A DNA stretch of 64,000 nucleotides from Pseudomonas moorei (GTDB taxonomy: Bacteria; Pseudomonadota; Gammaproteobacteria; Pseudomonadales; Pseudomonadaceae): positions 1 through 64,000 of the forward strand of contig NZ_VZPP01000002.1 in assembly GCF_008801475.1 (NCBI RefSeq), in the 5' to 3' direction. The translations under genes and the position numbers were made by a program. The notes beneath the pieces are model-generated. The model made no database searches. It saw nothing but the letters and a program-made list of their open reading frames with translations, and was not told the origin of the DNA. Position 1 is the first letter of the stretch, and each line of letters begins with the position of its first letter. Positions 48,391 to 61,183 of the stretch are shown piece after piece.

Positions 48391-49575
48391 ATGAATAGCC
48401 GTTTCAAGGCATGGCGTCACAGCCTGGCCTGGACCCTGCCGATGGTGGCCCTGCTCGCAGGCTGCACCGGAGGTGACAACAACAAACCGAAAACCCACGC
48501 CCTGGCCACCTACTCCAGTGCCAAGTGGGAAGCACTGCCGGCGGTGTCGGACAATGACCTTGTCGCCGGTTTCGGCTCGTGGCGCAGCGCTTGCACCCGA
48601 CTCAAGACTGACCCGGTCTGGGGCGCAACCTGCACGGCGGCCGCCAACGTTCCGCAGACCGCCAACGAAATCCGTGGCTTTCTCAAGCAGAACCTTGACG
48701 TCTATGGCCTGCGCGCTGCCAACGATAACCCCAATGGACTGATCACCGGCTACTACGAACCGGTATACCCCGGCAGCCTGACCCAGACCGCAACGGCGAA
48801 CATCCCGGTGTATGGCGTACCCGAAGACATGATCATCGTTGCGCTGGACAGCATCTATCCGGAACTCAAAGGCAAACGCCTGCGCGGTCGGCTCGAAGGC
48901 CGCGTGCTCAAACCTTATGACGATGCAGCCACCATCGAGAGCAAGGGCGTCAAGGCGCCGGTGGTGGCCTGGCTGACCGACCCGATGAACCTGCAGTTCC
49001 TGCAAATCCAGGGTTCGGGTCGCATCCAGCTCGACAGTGGCCGTCAGTTGCGCATCGCTTATGCCGATCAGAACGGCCATCCGTATCGACCCATCGGTCG
49101 CTGGCTGGTCGAGCAAGGCGAGTTGAAGAAAGAGGACGTGACCATGGGTGCGATCAGCACCTGGGCCAAGGCGAACCCGACGCGCATTCCGGAACTGCTC
49201 GGCAGCAACCCCAGCTATGTGTTTTTCACCCGCAACCCCGACAGCAACGAAGGGCCTCGCGGCTCGCTGAACGTCCCGCTGACGGCGGGTTACAGCGCGG
49301 CAGTGGATCGCAAAGTGATTCCGCTGGGCAGCCTGTTGTGGTTGTCGACCACCAAACCGGACGGTACGGCACTGGTCCGCCCCGTGGCGGCACAGGACAC
49401 CGGTGGCGCTATTGCCGGCGAAGTACGCGCGGACTTGTTCTGGGGCACGGGCGACGCCGCCGGGCAATTGGCCGGGGACATGAAGCAGCAGGGGCAGATC
49501 TGGATGCTGTGGCCCAAAGGGGCGGCATTGCCACAAGTACCGCAGGTGGCGGATGCAGAAAAGACTAAACCCTGA
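48391..49575 (+). CDS. mltA: Membrane-bound lytic murein transglycosylase A
   Basis: A 394-residue outer-membrane lipoprotein with lipobox LLAGC (Cys near residue 26). The MltA domain (about 110-265) and the 3D domain (about 285-385) are both complete; the catalytic Asp is in VAAQDTGGAI near residue 335. It cleaves peptidoglycan glycan strands to 1,6-anhydro products during wall turnover. ATG at 48391 follows aaaggaaa; the long open frame upstream is antisense to the cytochrome gene and is not coding. Confidence 0.95.
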   Translation: MNSRFKAWRHSLAWTLPMVALLAGCTGGDNNKPKTHALATYSSAKWEALPAVSDNDLVAGFGSWRSACTRLKTDPVWGATCTAAANVPQTANEIRGFLKQNLDVYGLRAANDNPNGLITGYYEPVYPGSLTQTATANIPVYGVPEDMIIVALDSIYPELKGKRLRGRLEGRVLKPYDDAATIESKGVKAPVVAWLTDPMNLQFLQIQGSGRIQLDSGRQLRIAYADQNGHPYRPIGRWLVEQGELKKEDVTMGAISTWAKANPTRIPELLGSNPSYVFFTRNPDSNEGPRGSLNVPLTAGYSAAVDRKVIPLGSLLWLSTTKPDGTALVRPVAAQDTGGAIAGEVRADLFWGTGDAAGQLAGDMKQQGQIWMLWPKGAALPQVPQVADAEKTKP

Positions 49576-49600
49576 GACCGGCGCTGCCCGTTAGAAAGCT

Positions 49601-49661
49601 TTCGCGAGCAGGCTCGCCACATTGGAATGCATACCCCTGTGGGAGCGAGCCTGCTTGCGAA
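49601..49661. repeat. Short paired REP after mltA
   Basis: ttcgcgagcaggctcgccac, then about 20 bp, then tgtgggagcgagcctgcttg; one base change in each arm. Confidence 0.8.
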
Positions 49662-49685
49662 GCGGCAGTTATAGGCGGTGGAGAT

Positions 49686-50069
49686 TCAAACAGATACAAC
49701 AAAAAACGACACAATCAGGCCCATCCCCACCAGCCAGACCAGCGACCGCAAAATCGCCCAGTCCGCCAGATAGCAAATGATGTAAAGCAGCCGACTGGTA
49801 ATGAACAACACCGACAGCACATTGATCGTCACCAGTTCGGCATTGCCGACCAGGTGCGCCACGATCACGGCCGCCGCAAACGCCGGGGTCACTTCGAAGC
49901 CGTTCAGTTGCGCCGCATGTGCGCGTCGACCCAAACCATTGAGTGACTCGAGAAAGTCCCGTGGGTCATGGTTGTCTTTCAGGTTGTACCGGCCACTGGC
50001 CTTGGCGATCCCCGTGCACAGGTAGGGCAGAAAAATCGCGATCAAAATGCACCACAGAGCAACCGTCAT
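49686..50069 (-). CDS. MAPEG-family membrane protein
   Basis: A 127-residue protein with four hydrophobic segments and the MAPEG pattern (LESLNGLGRRAHAAQLNGFEVTP near residue 40, where the RAHAA block includes the conserved Arg and the Asn and Glu of NGFE). Bacterial MAPEG proteins may be glutathione-dependent but mostly lack a known function. It lies 52 bp downstream of the EamA-family gene on the same strand. Confidence 0.85.
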   Translation of the reverse strand: MTVALWCILIAIFLPYLCTGIAKASGRYNLKDNHDPRDFLESLNGLGRRAHAAQLNGFEVTPAFAAAVIVAHLVGNAELVTINVLSVLFITSRLLYIICYLADWAILRSLVWLVGMGLIVSFFVVSV

Positions 50070-50121
50070 AAAAGCAGTCCCTTCTTCACGTTATAGACAA
50101 TCGGGCTCCCTCGCGGGCCGG

Positions 50122-50955
50122 TCAGAACTTCATGACCAGCATGCCAACCAACACCAGCCCACAGGCTAAGAGCCGAGGTCTGCCGAAAGGTTCTTTCAGA
50201 TAGCGCATGCCGAACAGCACCACCAGAATCACACTGATCTCGCGCAACGCCGCCGCTTCGGCAATCGAACCCAACTGCATGGCCCACAGCACCAGAGCGT
50301 AGCTGAACAATACGCAGAACCCGACCGCCAGCCCCAATCGCCACTGCTCACGCCAGAACAGCTTGAAGGCCGGTCGCTTGCTCACCCAGGCCAACAACGG
50401 AAATGGCCAGGCACTGAGCAACGTCACCCAGACCAGGTAATCCAGCGGATGCGACCAGCGCCGCAGCGCCTGGCCGTCAATGTAGGTGTAGCAACCGATG
50501 CACAAGCCGATCAACGCCACCACCGGCAACATCGACCACGGCAAGCGTGCACCGCCGCCGCCCTGCCAAAGCAGGCACAGCATGCCGAGCGGGATCAGCA
50601 GAATTCCGAAAACCTGCTGATCCGTCAGCGCCTCGCCGGCAAAGATCAGCGTCAACGCCAGCACCACCAGCGGCGACAAGCCTCGCATCAGCGGATAGAC
50701 CAAGCCCAGGTCGCCGACCCGATAGGCCTGGATCAACAAGTAGCGATAGAGCAACTCGAACGCCGCCGACGCCAGGATCCACGGCCAGATTTCAAGCGGC
50801 GGCAACGCCACAAACGGCAGCATGATGGCGACAAACAGCAACGCCACGCTGTCCATGCAGGCCACCACCAGCAGCCGTTCGGCGCTGAATTTGATCAAGG
50901 TATTCCACGCCGCGTGTAACAGCGCCGCCACCAACACCAAAGCCGTCGCAAGCAC
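50122..50955 (-). CDS. EamA/DMT-family transporter
   Basis: A 277-residue membrane protein with ten predicted helices in two EamA repeats (about residues 5-130 and 145-275), the layout of drug/metabolite transporters. The second repeat ends EAAALREISVILVVLFG. The substrate is unknown. The start is GTG at 50955, well placed after aaggag. Probably cotranscribed with the MAPEG gene. Confidence 0.87.
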   Translation of the reverse strand: MLATALVLVAALLHAAWNTLIKFSAERLLVVACMDSVALLFVAIMLPFVALPPLEIWPWILASAAFELLYRYLLIQAYRVGDLGLVYPLMRGLSPLVVLALTLIFAGEALTDQQVFGILLIPLGMLCLLWQGGGGARLPWSMLPVVALIGLCIGCYTYIDGQALRRWSHPLDYLVWVTLLSAWPFPLLAWVSKRPAFKLFWREQWRLGLAVGFCVLFSYALVLWAMQLGSIAEAAALREISVILVVLFGMRYLKEPFGRPRLLACGLVLVGMLVMKF

Positions 50956-50989
50956 GGCACACTCCTTTTTTTATTTTTTCCGCGCCCCC

Positions 50990-51089
50990 TGCAGGAGCGA
51001 GCTTGTTCGCGAAAAGACCAAGAGCAACGCGACTAGCCAGCAAGCACGCGTCATCGTTGGCGTTCATCGCGAGCAAGCTCGCTCCTACA
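50990..51089. repeat. REPIN upstream of the EamA gene
   Basis: Arms aggagcgagcttgttcgcga and catcgcgagcaagctcgctc, with one inner-arm change. The remainder of the divergent gap 50956-51274 holds no gene; a tatact box at 51133-51138 may be the -10 for the MFS gene. Confidence 0.82.
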
Positions 51090-51274
51090 GTGTTCGGGCG
51101 GATAATTGATTCGCCATATGTCAGCGGCTGTTTATACTGCAAGTGACCACGCCGCACTCAGTTGCGCACAGACTAATTCCAATAAAATCTGCCCCTGCCC
51201 GCTCTCGTCGAGAACGGACTTTGGCATGCGTATGCCTGATCACAGCGTCAAGACTACCGACAGAGACCTTGCGC

Positions 51275-52444
51275 ATGCCACTCGCCTTGCTTGCCCTCGC
51301 CGTTGCCGCGTTCGGCATCGGCACCACTGAATTCGTCATCATGGGCCTGTTGCCCGACGTCGCCCGCGATCTGGCCGTGAGCATTCCCCACGCCGGATTG
51401 TTGATTACCGGCTATGCGCTGGGCGTGGTGTTCGGTGCGCCGATCCTCGCCGTCGGCACGGCCAACATGCCCCGAAAGGCCACGCTGCTGGGCATGACGC
51501 TGATGTTCATTCTCGGCAACATGCTCTGCGCCTTGGCGCCGAACTACGCCACGCTGATGGCCGCGCGGGTGATTACCGCGCTCTGTCACGGTGCGTTCTT
51601 CGGCATCGGCTCGGTCGTGGCCGCCGGGCTGGTCGCACCCAACAAACGGGCCCAGGCGATTGCCATGATGTTCACCGGCCTGACCCTGGCCAACGTGCTC
51701 GGCGTCCCCTTGGGCACGGCACTCGGACAATATGCCGGCTGGCGCTCTACCTTCTGGGCGGTGTCGGTGATCGGCGTGATTGCCGCGATTGCACAGTGGG
51801 TGTGGCTGCCCACGAACATCGCGATGGACAGGGCCAACCTGGCCAGCGAATTCAAGGTATTGGGTAAAACCAACGTGCTGCTGGCGCTGGGCATGAGCGT
51901 GCTGGCATCGACCAGCCTGTTCAGCGTGTTCACCTACATTGCCCCGATTCTGCAAGACGTCACCGGCGTCAGCCCCCACGGCGTGACCATCATGCTGCTG
52001 TTGTTCGGTGTCGGTTTGACGGCCGGTAGCATGCTCGGCGGGCGCCTGGCAGACAGTCGCCTGCTGCCGTCACTGGTGGGCATGGCGCTGGCCGTGGTGG
52101 TGGTATTGGCCGCGTTCAGCCAGACCAGCCACTCGGTGATCCCGGCCGCCATTACGCTGGTGCTGTGGGGAATCTTCGCCTTCGCCCTGTGCCCGATCCT
52201 GCAATTGCTGATCATTGACCAGGCCCATGAGGCGCCGAACCTGGGGTCGACGCTGAATCAGAGCGCATTCAATCTTGGCAACGCAGCGGGCGCCTGGATC
52301 GGCGGCCTGGTGGTCGCCAGCGGTGCCGACCTGGCCGACCTGCCCTGGACGGGTGCGCTGGTCAGCGGCTTGACGGTACTGGCGGCGCTGTACTTCATCC
52401 ATCTGCAGCGGCGCAATGCTGCCGTGGTCAATGTGCCCGGCTGA
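51275..52444 (+). CDS. MFS exporter, DHA1 family (YdhP/AraJ-like)
   Basis: A 389-residue membrane protein with twelve predicted helices. The N-terminus AAFGIGTTEFVIMGLLPDVA (near residue 12) is the hallmark of the AraJ/YdhP/SotB branch of sugar and drug exporters. Motif A-like RKATLLG follows near residue 70. The substrate is not known. ATG at 51275 gives the usual family N-terminus; the frame extends 44 codons upstream but that stretch has no family match and is not needed. Confidence 0.87.
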   Translation: MPLALLALAVAAFGIGTTEFVIMGLLPDVARDLAVSIPHAGLLITGYALGVVFGAPILAVGTANMPRKATLLGMTLMFILGNMLCALAPNYATLMAARVITALCHGAFFGIGSVVAAGLVAPNKRAQAIAMMFTGLTLANVLGVPLGTALGQYAGWRSTFWAVSVIGVIAAIAQWVWLPTNIAMDRANLASEFKVLGKTNVLLALGMSVLASTSLFSVFTYIAPILQDVTGVSPHGVTIMLLLFGVGLTAGSMLGGRLADSRLLPSLVGMALAVVVVLAAFSQTSHSVIPAAITLVLWGIFAFALCPILQLLIIDQAHEAPNLGSTLNQSAFNLGNAAGAWIGGLVVASGADLADLPWTGALVSGLTVLAALYFIHLQRRNAAVVNVPG

Positions 52445-52465
52445 GCCTCGGCCTTTTTGCCCTGA

Positions 52466-53353
52466 TCATTTTTTGAGCTCCTGCGGACCGGACTCCCGGT
52501 CTCGGTCCGCAGCTTCCTTTGGCGCCCCGCTTTCGCTGCGAATTTGCGCATGACTGATTAGCGCAAAGATGAAACTGCCGCCGATGATATTCCCTGCCAG
52601 CGTCGGCCCGGCGAACACCAGCCAGAAATCCTTCCACGGCAGCTCGCCGGCGAACACCAGGTAGGAAACCTCGGCCGAACCGACCACGATGTGAGTGAAA
52701 TCCCCCAGCGCCATGAGGTAGGTGATGAGGATGATGATCCACATCTTGGCGCTCTCCATGGATGGAATCATCCAGACCATGGTGGCGATCATCCAGCCGG
52801 AGACGATGCCCTTGGCGAACATCTGACCGGGGTGGTTTTCCATGACCTTGCGGCCGATGTCCAGAAAGGCCAAATCGGTTTTGCTATCGAATATCGGCAG
52901 CTTCAGCATGACGTAGGCCACCAGCAAGGTGCCGCACAGATTGCCGACCAGCACCACCGTCCACAGCCGGAGCAAGCGACCGAAGTTTGCCAGCGTGGGT
53001 TTGCTCATGATCGGCAGCACAGCAGTCAGAGTGTTTTCCGTGAACAACTGCTGGCGGGCAAGGATCACTGCAAGAAAACCCGCGCAGTAACCGAAACTGG
53101 CGATCACCTTGAAGCCTTCACCCTCCGGCAGCCGCGAATTGAGCAATCCCATGCCCATCAGGGAAAGGCCCATGGTCAGGCCGGCGGCCAGCGCCGACCA
53201 CCAGAGCGCGGCAACGCTGCGCTCAAGCTCTTGATCGCCCTGGGTGCGGATGATTTCGTGCAGCACCGCCGCGCGCGGTGGCTGGCTCTTTTCGACCTCG
53301 CGCTGCTCTTTGGCCGAGAGGTCGGGGGTCTTGCCGTCTTTTTGAGTGTCCAT
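52466..53353 (-). CDS. Formate/nitrite transporter family protein (YfdC-like)
   Basis: A 295-residue FNT-family channel with six membrane helices between about residues 60 and 275 and hydrophilic ends. A helix-breaking GDFTHIVVGSAEV block (near residue 215) marks the pore loop, and ENTLTAVLPIM near 112 is the other half-helix. The YfdC branch has a longer N-terminal charged tail, seen here, and its substrate is not established. ATG at 53353 follows aggagcc. Confidence 0.87.
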   Translation of the reverse strand: MDTQKDGKTPDLSAKEQREVEKSQPPRAAVLHEIIRTQGDQELERSVAALWWSALAAGLTMGLSLMGMGLLNSRLPEGEGFKVIASFGYCAGFLAVILARQQLFTENTLTAVLPIMSKPTLANFGRLLRLWTVVLVGNLCGTLLVAYVMLKLPIFDSKTDLAFLDIGRKVMENHPGQMFAKGIVSGWMIATMVWMIPSMESAKMWIIILITYLMALGDFTHIVVGSAEVSYLVFAGELPWKDFWLVFAGPTLAGNIIGGSFIFALISHAQIRSESGAPKEAADRDRESGPQELKK

Positions 53354-53449
53354 GGGGCTCCTGAACCGCTGGCGTGCGATTAAGTTACGACCCCCGTGGT
53401 TCATGGCTGTTCAGTAGGCAGGTAAATCTTTGGTGATTGCACAACCGTT

Positions 53450-53514
53450 TTCGCGAGCAGGCTCGCCCCCTCAGGTATAACGTGATCCTTGAGGGAGCGA
53501 GCCTGCTCGCGATG
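53450..53514. repeat. Short paired REP
   Basis: ttcgcgagcaggctcgcccc and agcctgctcgcgatg flank about 25 bp; bases beyond the core have drifted. Confidence 0.8.
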
Positions 53515-53529
53515 TAGCCAACACCGATG

Positions 53530-53937
53530 TCACTTGGTAACCAATTCATCTTCCTTGAACTGGTCTTTGACGTACTTGATCTCGGTCCGGCCATGGGGCG
53601 CCGGCAAGCCGTCTTCGCCCAGGTTGACGAAGACCATCTTCTCCACCGTGAGGATGCTTTTGCGGGTGATCTTGTTGCGCACTTCACAGGTCAGGGTGAT
53701 CGAGGTGCGACCGAATTCGGTGGCAGTGATGCCCAGTTCGATGATGTCGCCTTGTCGCGAGGCGCTGACAAAGTTGATTTCCGAAATGTACTTGGTGACG
53801 ACGCGCTGGTTGCCCAACTGGACGATGGCGTAAATCGCCGCCTCTTCGTCTATCCAGCGCAACAGGCTGCCGCCGAACAGTGTGCCGTTGGGGTTGAGGT
53901 CTTCGGGCTTAACCCATTTGCGGGTGTGGAAATTCAT
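53530..53937 (-). CDS. Acyl-CoA thioesterase, hotdog fold (YciA-like)
   Basis: A 135-residue acyl-CoA hydrolase of the hexameric hotdog type. The active-site region PNGTLFGGSLLRWIDEEAA (near residue 16) carries the expected Asn, Gly-Gly and Asp. It hydrolyses short- to medium-chain acyl-CoAs in the cytoplasm. ATG at 53937 follows caggag. It diverges from the ahcY leader, sharing a 324-bp gap. Confidence 0.9.
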   Translation of the reverse strand: MNFHTRKWVKPEDLNPNGTLFGGSLLRWIDEEAAIYAIVQLGNQRVVTKYISEINFVSASRQGDIIELGITATEFGRTSITLTCEVRNKITRKSILTVEKMVFVNLGEDGLPAPHGRTEIKYVKDQFKEDELVTK

Positions 53938-54057
53938 ATTCACTCCTGAGCGTCTTGCCGAATGATGGGCGGTATCTTGGCAGACCCCGGGCCAGAGCTC
54001 TATTAACCATCGACTATGGTCTCGATTACCGTTCGGACATTGACCAACAGAAAGGCT

Positions 54058-55671
<1,614 letters not shown>

Positions 55672-55688
55672 TAGGCCGGCTCCTCCCC

Positions 55689-55788
55689 TGTGGGAATGAG
55701 CCTGCTCGCCAAGGACGTTAACGATAACGCGTACTGCCTGGCTGAACGCGCTTCCCTCACGTTTTTCGCGACCAGGCTCGCTCCTGCA
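55689..55788. repeat. Degenerate REPIN between ahcY and metF
   Basis: tgtgggaatgagcctgctcg and the weak inverse tcgcgaccaggctcgctcct enclose a spacer with acgttaacgataacgc, the inverse of the spacer block found at 37.6 and 40.7 kb. Confidence 0.75.
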
Positions 55789-55832
55789 AGGAGCGGCCTG
55801 CGTCCGCTTTACGCGTTTCCAAGGATATGACC

Positions 55833-56678
55833 ATGTCCCAAGATCGTCGCTACAGCTTCGAGTTCTTCCCGACGAAGACCGATGCCGGGCAAGAAAAGCT
55901 GCTCGCCACTGCCCGCCAGTTGGCAACCTATAACCCCGATTTCTTCTCCTGCACCTACGGCGCTGGCGGTTCGACCCGTGATCGCACCCTCAACACCGTG
56001 TTGCAGCTCGAAAGCGAAGTCAAAGTACCTGCCGCGCCGCACTTGTCTTGCGTGGGCGACAGCAAGGATGACTTGCGCGGCCTGCTGAGCCAGTACAAGG
56101 CTGCCGGCATCAAACGTATCGTTGCCCTGCGCGGTGACCTGCCTTCGGGCATGGGCATGGCCAGCGGCGAATTGCGCCACGCCAATGACCTGGTTGAATT
56201 CATTCGTGAAGAGACCGGTGATCATTTCCATATTGAAGTAGCCGCTTACCCGGAGATGCACCCGCAAGCGCGCAATTTCGAAGACGATATCGCCAACTTC
56301 GTCCGCAAGGCCAAAGCCGGTGCCGACAGCGCGATCACCCAGTACTTCTTCAACGCCGACAGCTACTTCTATTTCGTCGAGCGTGTACGGGCACTGGGCG
56401 TGAACATCCCGGTCGTGCCGGGGATCATGCCGATCACCAACTACAGCAAGCTGGCGCGCTTCTCCGATGCCTGCGGTGCGGAAATCCCGCGCTGGATCCG
56501 CAAGCAACTTGAAGCCTACGGCGACGACACCCAGAGCATTCAACGCTTTGGTGAACACGTCATCACCGAGATGTGCGAACGCCTGCTGCAAGGTGGTGCG
56601 CCAGGGCTGCACTTCTACACACTGAACCAGGCCGAAGCGAGCCTGGCGGTGTGGAACAACCTGAAGCTGCCGCGCTAA
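55833..56678 (+). CDS. metF: 5,10-methylenetetrahydrofolate reductase
   Basis: A 281-residue FAD enzyme with an eight-stranded barrel. The N-terminal RRYSFEFFPTKT (near residue 5), the LRGDLP block (near 110) and EVAAYPEMHPQA (near 136) are family hallmarks. It makes 5-methyl-tetrahydrofolate for remethylation of the homocysteine released by AhcY. ATG at 55833 lies 7 bp after aagga; ATG at 55827 is too close to that sequence. A large terminator follows. Confidence 0.96.
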   Translation: MSQDRRYSFEFFPTKTDAGQEKLLATARQLATYNPDFFSCTYGAGGSTRDRTLNTVLQLESEVKVPAAPHLSCVGDSKDDLRGLLSQYKAAGIKRIVALRGDLPSGMGMASGELRHANDLVEFIREETGDHFHIEVAAYPEMHPQARNFEDDIANFVRKAKAGADSAITQYFFNADSYFYFVERVRALGVNIPVVPGIMPITNYSKLARFSDACGAEIPRWIRKQLEAYGDDTQSIQRFGEHVITEMCERLLQGGAPGLHFYTLNQAEASLAVWNNLKLPR

Positions 56679-56702
56679 AAGCTATCGAAGCAAGATCAAA
56701 AG

Positions 56703-56774
56703 ATCGCCGCCTGCGAAAGCGCCTGCATTGGAAACCGACGTTTCTGTAGGCGCCTTCTCGGGCGGCGATTTTTT
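56703..56774 (+). terminator. Long-hairpin terminator of ahcY-metF
   Basis: ATCGCCGCC (56703-56711) pairs with GGCGGCGAT (56761-56769), with an inner helix gcgcctgca/tgtaggcgc, followed by a T6 run. Confidence 0.88.
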
Positions 56775-56871
56775 GCTTCCACAGCAGGTTTATTGTGATG
56801 CAACACACGGAGATAGAGCTTCTGGATCCCGTTTCTGGCTCTTTGCCGTTTCTCGTCGTAATCTCAAGCCC

Positions 56872-57687
56872 ATGCCTTTGATCACGCAGCTAATCGCCGT
56901 GCTTGTCTTCACTTGCCTGAGCTTCGCGGCCCGGGGCGAGAAACTGCGCATTGTCACGGAACCCTGGGCTCCTTATGTCTATGAGGAGAACGGCAAATCC
57001 CTGGGGCTGGACTACGAAACCACGGCGATTGTCTTCAAGCGACTGGGCATCGAAGTCGAGTGGCAATTCCTGCCATGGAAACGCTGCCTGTCGATGCTTG
57101 AAACAGGCCAGGCCGATGGCGCGCTGGACATTTTCCACAGCGACGAACGCGACGCGATGCTGCTCTACCCCGGCGAACCGCTCTCGGAAGTACAGTTCGT
57201 GATGTTCTACGCCAATGAGCGGCCGCATCCGTTCCACAGCCTCGATGAACTGCGCGGCCTGACCATCGGCACCTCGCCGGGCTACCTGTACAGCCAGGAC
57301 TTCAGGGACTCGACACTGTTCACCCGTGAGCCGGCGCCGAGCCATGAAGCCAACTTCGGCAAACTGTTGCGGGGGCGTATTGACCTGCTGATCACCGATC
57401 GCCGGGTCGGCCAGCATCTGCTCGACCAGTTGAACATCCGCGACAAAATCACCGAAAACCCGACCATCATCAGCCAGCAGAGCCAGTTTCTGGCGGTGCG
57501 CCGCAATGCCGGCATGGATTTGCTGGTGCAGCGCTTCGGTGCCGAGCTCAAGCGCTTCAAGCGCGAACCGGCCTACGCAGAACTAAGTGCCCGATACGGT
57601 GCCGACCCGACAACCACCGCGCCGGCGGAACACGCCACTGCCACCACCGCAAAAACCGTTGAGCAGCAGGAAAGCGGCGCGCAGTGA
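56872..57687 (+). CDS. Periplasmic solute-binding protein, family 3 (orphan)
   Basis: A 271-residue secreted protein with a signal peptide of about 22 residues (SFAARG-EKL) and the amino-acid ABC binding-protein fold ([25 protein letters not shown] at the mature start; key residues only). The C-terminal tail, from about residue 243, is an Ala/Thr-rich linker of unusual composition. No permease or ATPase lies beside it. Ligand unknown. ATG at 56872 is chosen since the upstream frame overlaps the metF terminator. Confidence 0.82.
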   Translation: MPLITQLIAVLVFTCLSFAARGEKLRIVTEPWAPYVYEENGKSLGLDYETTAIVFKRLGIEVEWQFLPWKRCLSMLETGQADGALDIFHSDERDAMLLYPGEPLSEVQFVMFYANERPHPFHSLDELRGLTIGTSPGYLYSQDFRDSTLFTREPAPSHEANFGKLLRGRIDLLITDRRVGQHLLDQLNIRDKITENPTIISQQSQFLAVRRNAGMDLLVQRFGAELKRFKREPAYAELSARYGADPTTTAPAEHATATTAKTVEQQESGAQ

Positions 57688-57693
57688 TTGCTC

Positions 57694-57702
57694 TGTTATA
57701 CT
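57694..57702 (+). promoter_or_regulatory. Extended -10 promoter of rhlE2
   Basis: TGT followed by TATACT (57697-57702) is an extended -10 element; it overlaps the region just after the stop of the preceding gene. Transcripts would have a leader of about 200 nt before rhlE2. Confidence 0.55.
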
Positions 57703-57910
57703 CCGGCCTTCCCGCCAGGCTCACGCCCGGACGCTCGGAATCGTTCAAGGCATCTCGACCCCGCTACAGCGCAGCTTTGCAGCCCGCGCGAGCGCTTCAG
57801 ACGAGCTTTCGAAACCCAGCAGGACCGGACGGGATTGCGTTCCTCTTAAACGCCATTCGCGCCAGGCAAGACTCCCATTGGGCCAAGCCCTAACTAAAAC
57901 AGGATTACTC

Positions 57911-59773
<1,863 letters not shown>

Positions 59774-59790
59774 GTTTTTCAAAGCCATAA

Positions 59791-59825
59791 AAATGCCCCG
59801 AGCCGAAAGGTCCGGGGCATTTTTT
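59791..59825 (+). terminator. Terminator of rhlE2
   Basis: AAATGCCCCG pairs with CGGGGCATTT over 12 nt and is followed by T. Confidence 0.93.
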
Positions 59826-59843
59826 ATGAGCGATACAAATACC

Positions 59844-59932
59844 TGTGGGAGCGAGCCTGCTCACGATGAGGCCCTCACATTCAGAACTGTGTTGACTGAA
59901 TGGCCGCCATCGCGATCACGCTCGCTCCCACA
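59844..59932. repeat. REPIN with diverged arms
   Basis: tgtgggagcgagcctgctca and catcgcgatcacgctcgctc; three changes relative to standard arms, so it is an older copy. Confidence 0.78.
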
Positions 59933-59952
59933 ATGGATGTGTGTTCGCCAAT

Positions 59953-59991
59953 AAAAAACGCCCGTGCTCGGGAAAGCAGCGGGCGTTTTTT
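59953..59991. terminator. Bidirectional terminator after yceI
   Basis: AAAAAACGCCCG and CGGGCGTTTTTT flank a 15-nt loop, 15 bp beyond the yceI stop. It serves the minus-strand yceI and can also stop plus-strand readthrough. Confidence 0.9.
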
Positions 59992-60005
59992 GTCAGGGGC
60001 GAAAA

Positions 60006-60599
60006 TTACTTCGCTTTGACGCCTTCAAACGTGATGTACAGATCGACGGCGTCAGACTGTGGACCCAGATCCATCATCTTGCCGAAATCAGAACGCTTGA
60101 TGCTGGTGGTGCCTTCGAAGCCCGCACGGTAGCCGCCCCATGGATCCTTGCCTTCACCCAGGAAAGTGGCCTTGACCACCACTGGTTTGGTCACGCCGTG
60201 GATGGTCAAATCACCGGTCACGTCGGCAGTGTCTTTGCCTGCGGCGTTTTTGCCGGTGGATTTGACGCTGGTGGACACGAAGGTGGCTGTAGCGAATTTA
60301 TCCACTTCCAGGAAGTCTTTGCTGGAGATGTGCTTGTCACGCTCAGCGTTGTTGGTGAAAACGCTCGCGGGGTGCACGTTGAACTCAATCTTGCTGTCTT
60401 CAGGCTTGGCCGCGTCGAAACTGAACTTGCCGTCGATGTCCTTGAAGGTACCGGTGATGTAGCTGTAGCCCAGGTGGCTGATCTTGAAGTTGACGAAGGC
60501 GTGCTGGCCTTGTTTATCGACAACATAGTCAGCGGCCATGACATTGGCAGACAGCAGGGCGGAACCGATTGCCAGAGCGGCGAGAGTCTTTTTCAACAT
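60006..60599 (-). CDS. YceI-family periplasmic lipid-binding protein
   Basis: A 197-residue lipocalin-like protein with a signal peptide (about 1-22, NVMA-ADY). The YceI fold is marked by [20 protein letters not shown] (near residue 34) and [14 protein letters not shown] (near 130). Relatives bind polyisoprenoids; the P. aeruginosa homologue at this locus is PasP. It is 32 bp downstream of a cytochrome b561 gene, a widespread pairing (YceJ-YceI). ATG at 60599 follows aaggaa. Confidence 0.9.
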   Translation of the reverse strand: MLKKTLAALAIGSALLSANVMAADYVVDKQGQHAFVNFKISHLGYSYITGTFKDIDGKFSFDAAKPEDSKIEFNVHPASVFTNNAERDKHISSKDFLEVDKFATATFVSTSVKSTGKNAAGKDTADVTGDLTIHGVTKPVVVKATFLGEGKDPWGGYRAGFEGTTSIKRSDFGKMMDLGPQSDAVDLYITFEGVKAK

Positions 60600-60631
60600 G
60601 CTTGGTTTTCCTTGGGAGTCGAGGTTGAACT

Positions 60632-61183
60632 TCAGGCTTTGCGACCCAGCATTCGTTTCAGGGTCACATCGCGGTCGATAAAGTGGTGCTTCAAAGCTGC
60701 CAACGCATGGAGGCCGGAAAAAATGACCAGCGCCCACGCCAGGTAGAGATGAATCGCACCGGCGTTATCTGCCTGGTCCGGTAGTCCGGAAACCAGTGCA
60801 GGCACTTCAAACCAGTCAAACACCGGAATCCCGACACCTTCTGCGGTGGAAATCAGGTAACCGGCAATCATCACGGCAAACAGACAGATATACAGAAAGG
60901 CATGGCCCAACTTGGCGCCCAGACGCGTCATGGGGCTGTAGCTGCTCAACGTCGGCGGTGGTGGGCTGATGAAACGCCACAACACGCGTAACACCATGAA
61001 CGCCAGCAGTATCAGCCCGATGCTCTTGTGGATGTCCGGCCCGGCTTTGCGCCAGGGATCGTAGTAACCCAGACCCACCATCCACAGCCCCAGGGCGAAC
61101 AAACCGAAAACCGCCAGCGCTACCCCCCAGTGCAGGAAGATGCTGACCCAGCCATAGCGAGAAGTGGTGTTACGTAGCTGCAT
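60632..61183 (-). CDS. Cytochrome b561 (YceJ-like)
   Basis: A 183-residue four-helix membrane protein with diheme-type histidines: [10 protein letters not shown] (near residue 18), [10 protein letters not shown] (near 51), a further His in [11 protein letters not shown] (near 93) and [23 protein letters not shown] (near 145). These fit the YceJ branch. It would oxidise or reduce membrane quinones and is paired with yceI, 32 bp downstream. ATG at 61183 follows aggga. Confidence 0.9.
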   Translation of the reverse strand: MQLRNTTSRYGWVSIFLHWGVALAVFGLFALGLWMVGLGYYDPWRKAGPDIHKSIGLILLAFMVLRVLWRFISPPPPTLSSYSPMTRLGAKLGHAFLYICLFAVMIAGYLISTAEGVGIPVFDWFEVPALVSGLPDQADNAGAIHLYLAWALVIFSGLHALAALKHHFIDRDVTLKRMLGRKA

